DNA of 64,000 bases, taken from NCBI GenBank assembly GCA_012064385.1, contig QRDG01000473.1:2992157-3056156 (forward strand), read 5' to 3'. Every line of letters begins with the position of its first letter. Within the stretch, counting starts at the first letter, position 1. Positions 63,727 through 64,000 of this stretch are shown here, piece by piece. This DNA is from Puccinellia tenuiflora. Lineage: Eukaryota > Streptophyta > Magnoliopsida > Poales > Poaceae. The position numbers and the translations under genes are program-made. Under the pieces are notes generated by a model. That model did not search any database. It saw only the letters and a program-made list of their open reading frames with translations, and was not told the origin of the DNA.

Positions 63727-64000
63727 TGACAAGACCCCAGTAGTCGTTTCACGCATAGTGTCGTATATAGTGTCTTGCATAGTGTAGCACTGTACAGCGG
63801 GGTCCCCCCATGTCCCCTGGGCTCCCCTTTATAAGGAGCACCAGGGGAACCACTCAGGGCAGCTCGCTCCGGGGCTCATTCTCCCCCAGCTCTTGTACAA
63901 GCTCTTCTTCCTCCTCTAGAGAAACAGCTCAAGGAGCAACCATGTACCTCACATATACATCATCATATACAGTCAGACAAGCAGGAGTAGGGGTTTTACC
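63727..64000 (+). mobile_element. Start of a plus-strand LTR (partial, right edge of window)
   Basis: A TATA box TTTATAAGGAGCACC at about 63828-63840 lies after a C/G-rich stretch. The LTR block in plus orientation (CAGACAAGCAGGAGTAGGGGTTTTACC) ends the window. The left LTR boundary is uncertain: TGACAAGACCCC at 63727 is a candidate, but the tandem array may also belong to it. Orientation is opposite to T1, T2 and T3. Confidence 0.55.

Noticed and set aside
63484..63729. 81-codon acidic plus-strand frame near the right edge
   Set aside because: Begins inside the tandem array and shows no domain; probably part of LTR or leader DNA.

Overview
This is plant nuclear DNA from a grass, most likely a large-genome pooid (Triticeae or Aveneae). 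The evidence is nested LTR retrotransposons (Athila-type and Tat/Retand-type Ty3 elements), a CACTA transposon with GTGGCGCA/TGCGCCAC subterminal repeats, Stowaway MITEs, an Au-like SINE, and one intron-containing host gene. There are no bacterial-style operons, rRNA, tRNA genes or CRISPR arrays. Species cannot be fixed from the sequence alone.

Layout. 1-8019: a minus-strand LTR element (element A, LTR 6809-8019, body running left) carrying two nested insertions: a non-autonomous CACTA element (865-4331, TSD ACA) and the 5' end of another minus-strand LTR element (1-684). 8106-17669: a complete Athila-type Ty3 element on the plus strand with near-identical LTRs, TSD TCGGT and a broken coding region. 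17675-20020: low-copy DNA with a Stowaway MITE. 20021-33449: a minus-strand Tat-type element (T1) with gag, protease, RT, RNase H and integrase. On its opposite strand are two intron-containing genes (21424-25148) and a 17-unit tandem array of polypurine-tract-like repeats. Its 5' end has been replaced by a 97-bp copy of the host flank. 33450-47146: the gene-bearing interval. The one intact host gene is a four-exon YUCCA-type flavin monooxygenase (35523-36937, minus), surrounded by tandem repeats, two SINEs, MITEs and a foldback element. 47147-49304: a solo LTR (TSD GGTGT). 51011-63156: a decayed Tat-type element (T3) whose gag is split by a complete younger Tat-type element (T2, 51965-62403, TSD GGTCC). 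T2 has full-length gag-protease and RT-RNase H-integrase frames separated by one amber codon. 63163-64000: a short tandem array and the start of a plus-strand LTR.

How it works together. In T1 and T2 the gag-pol genes lie on the minus strand, and a separate gene on the plus strand occupies the space between integrase and the 3' LTR, the arrangement known as an antisense ORF (aORF) in Tat elements. T1 and T2 share an amber codon at the same place (protease/RT boundary), the same polypurine/LTR junction and a common LTR block. The YUCCA-like enzyme would catalyse the last step of indole-3-pyruvate-dependent auxin synthesis; nothing else in the window appears to belong to that pathway.
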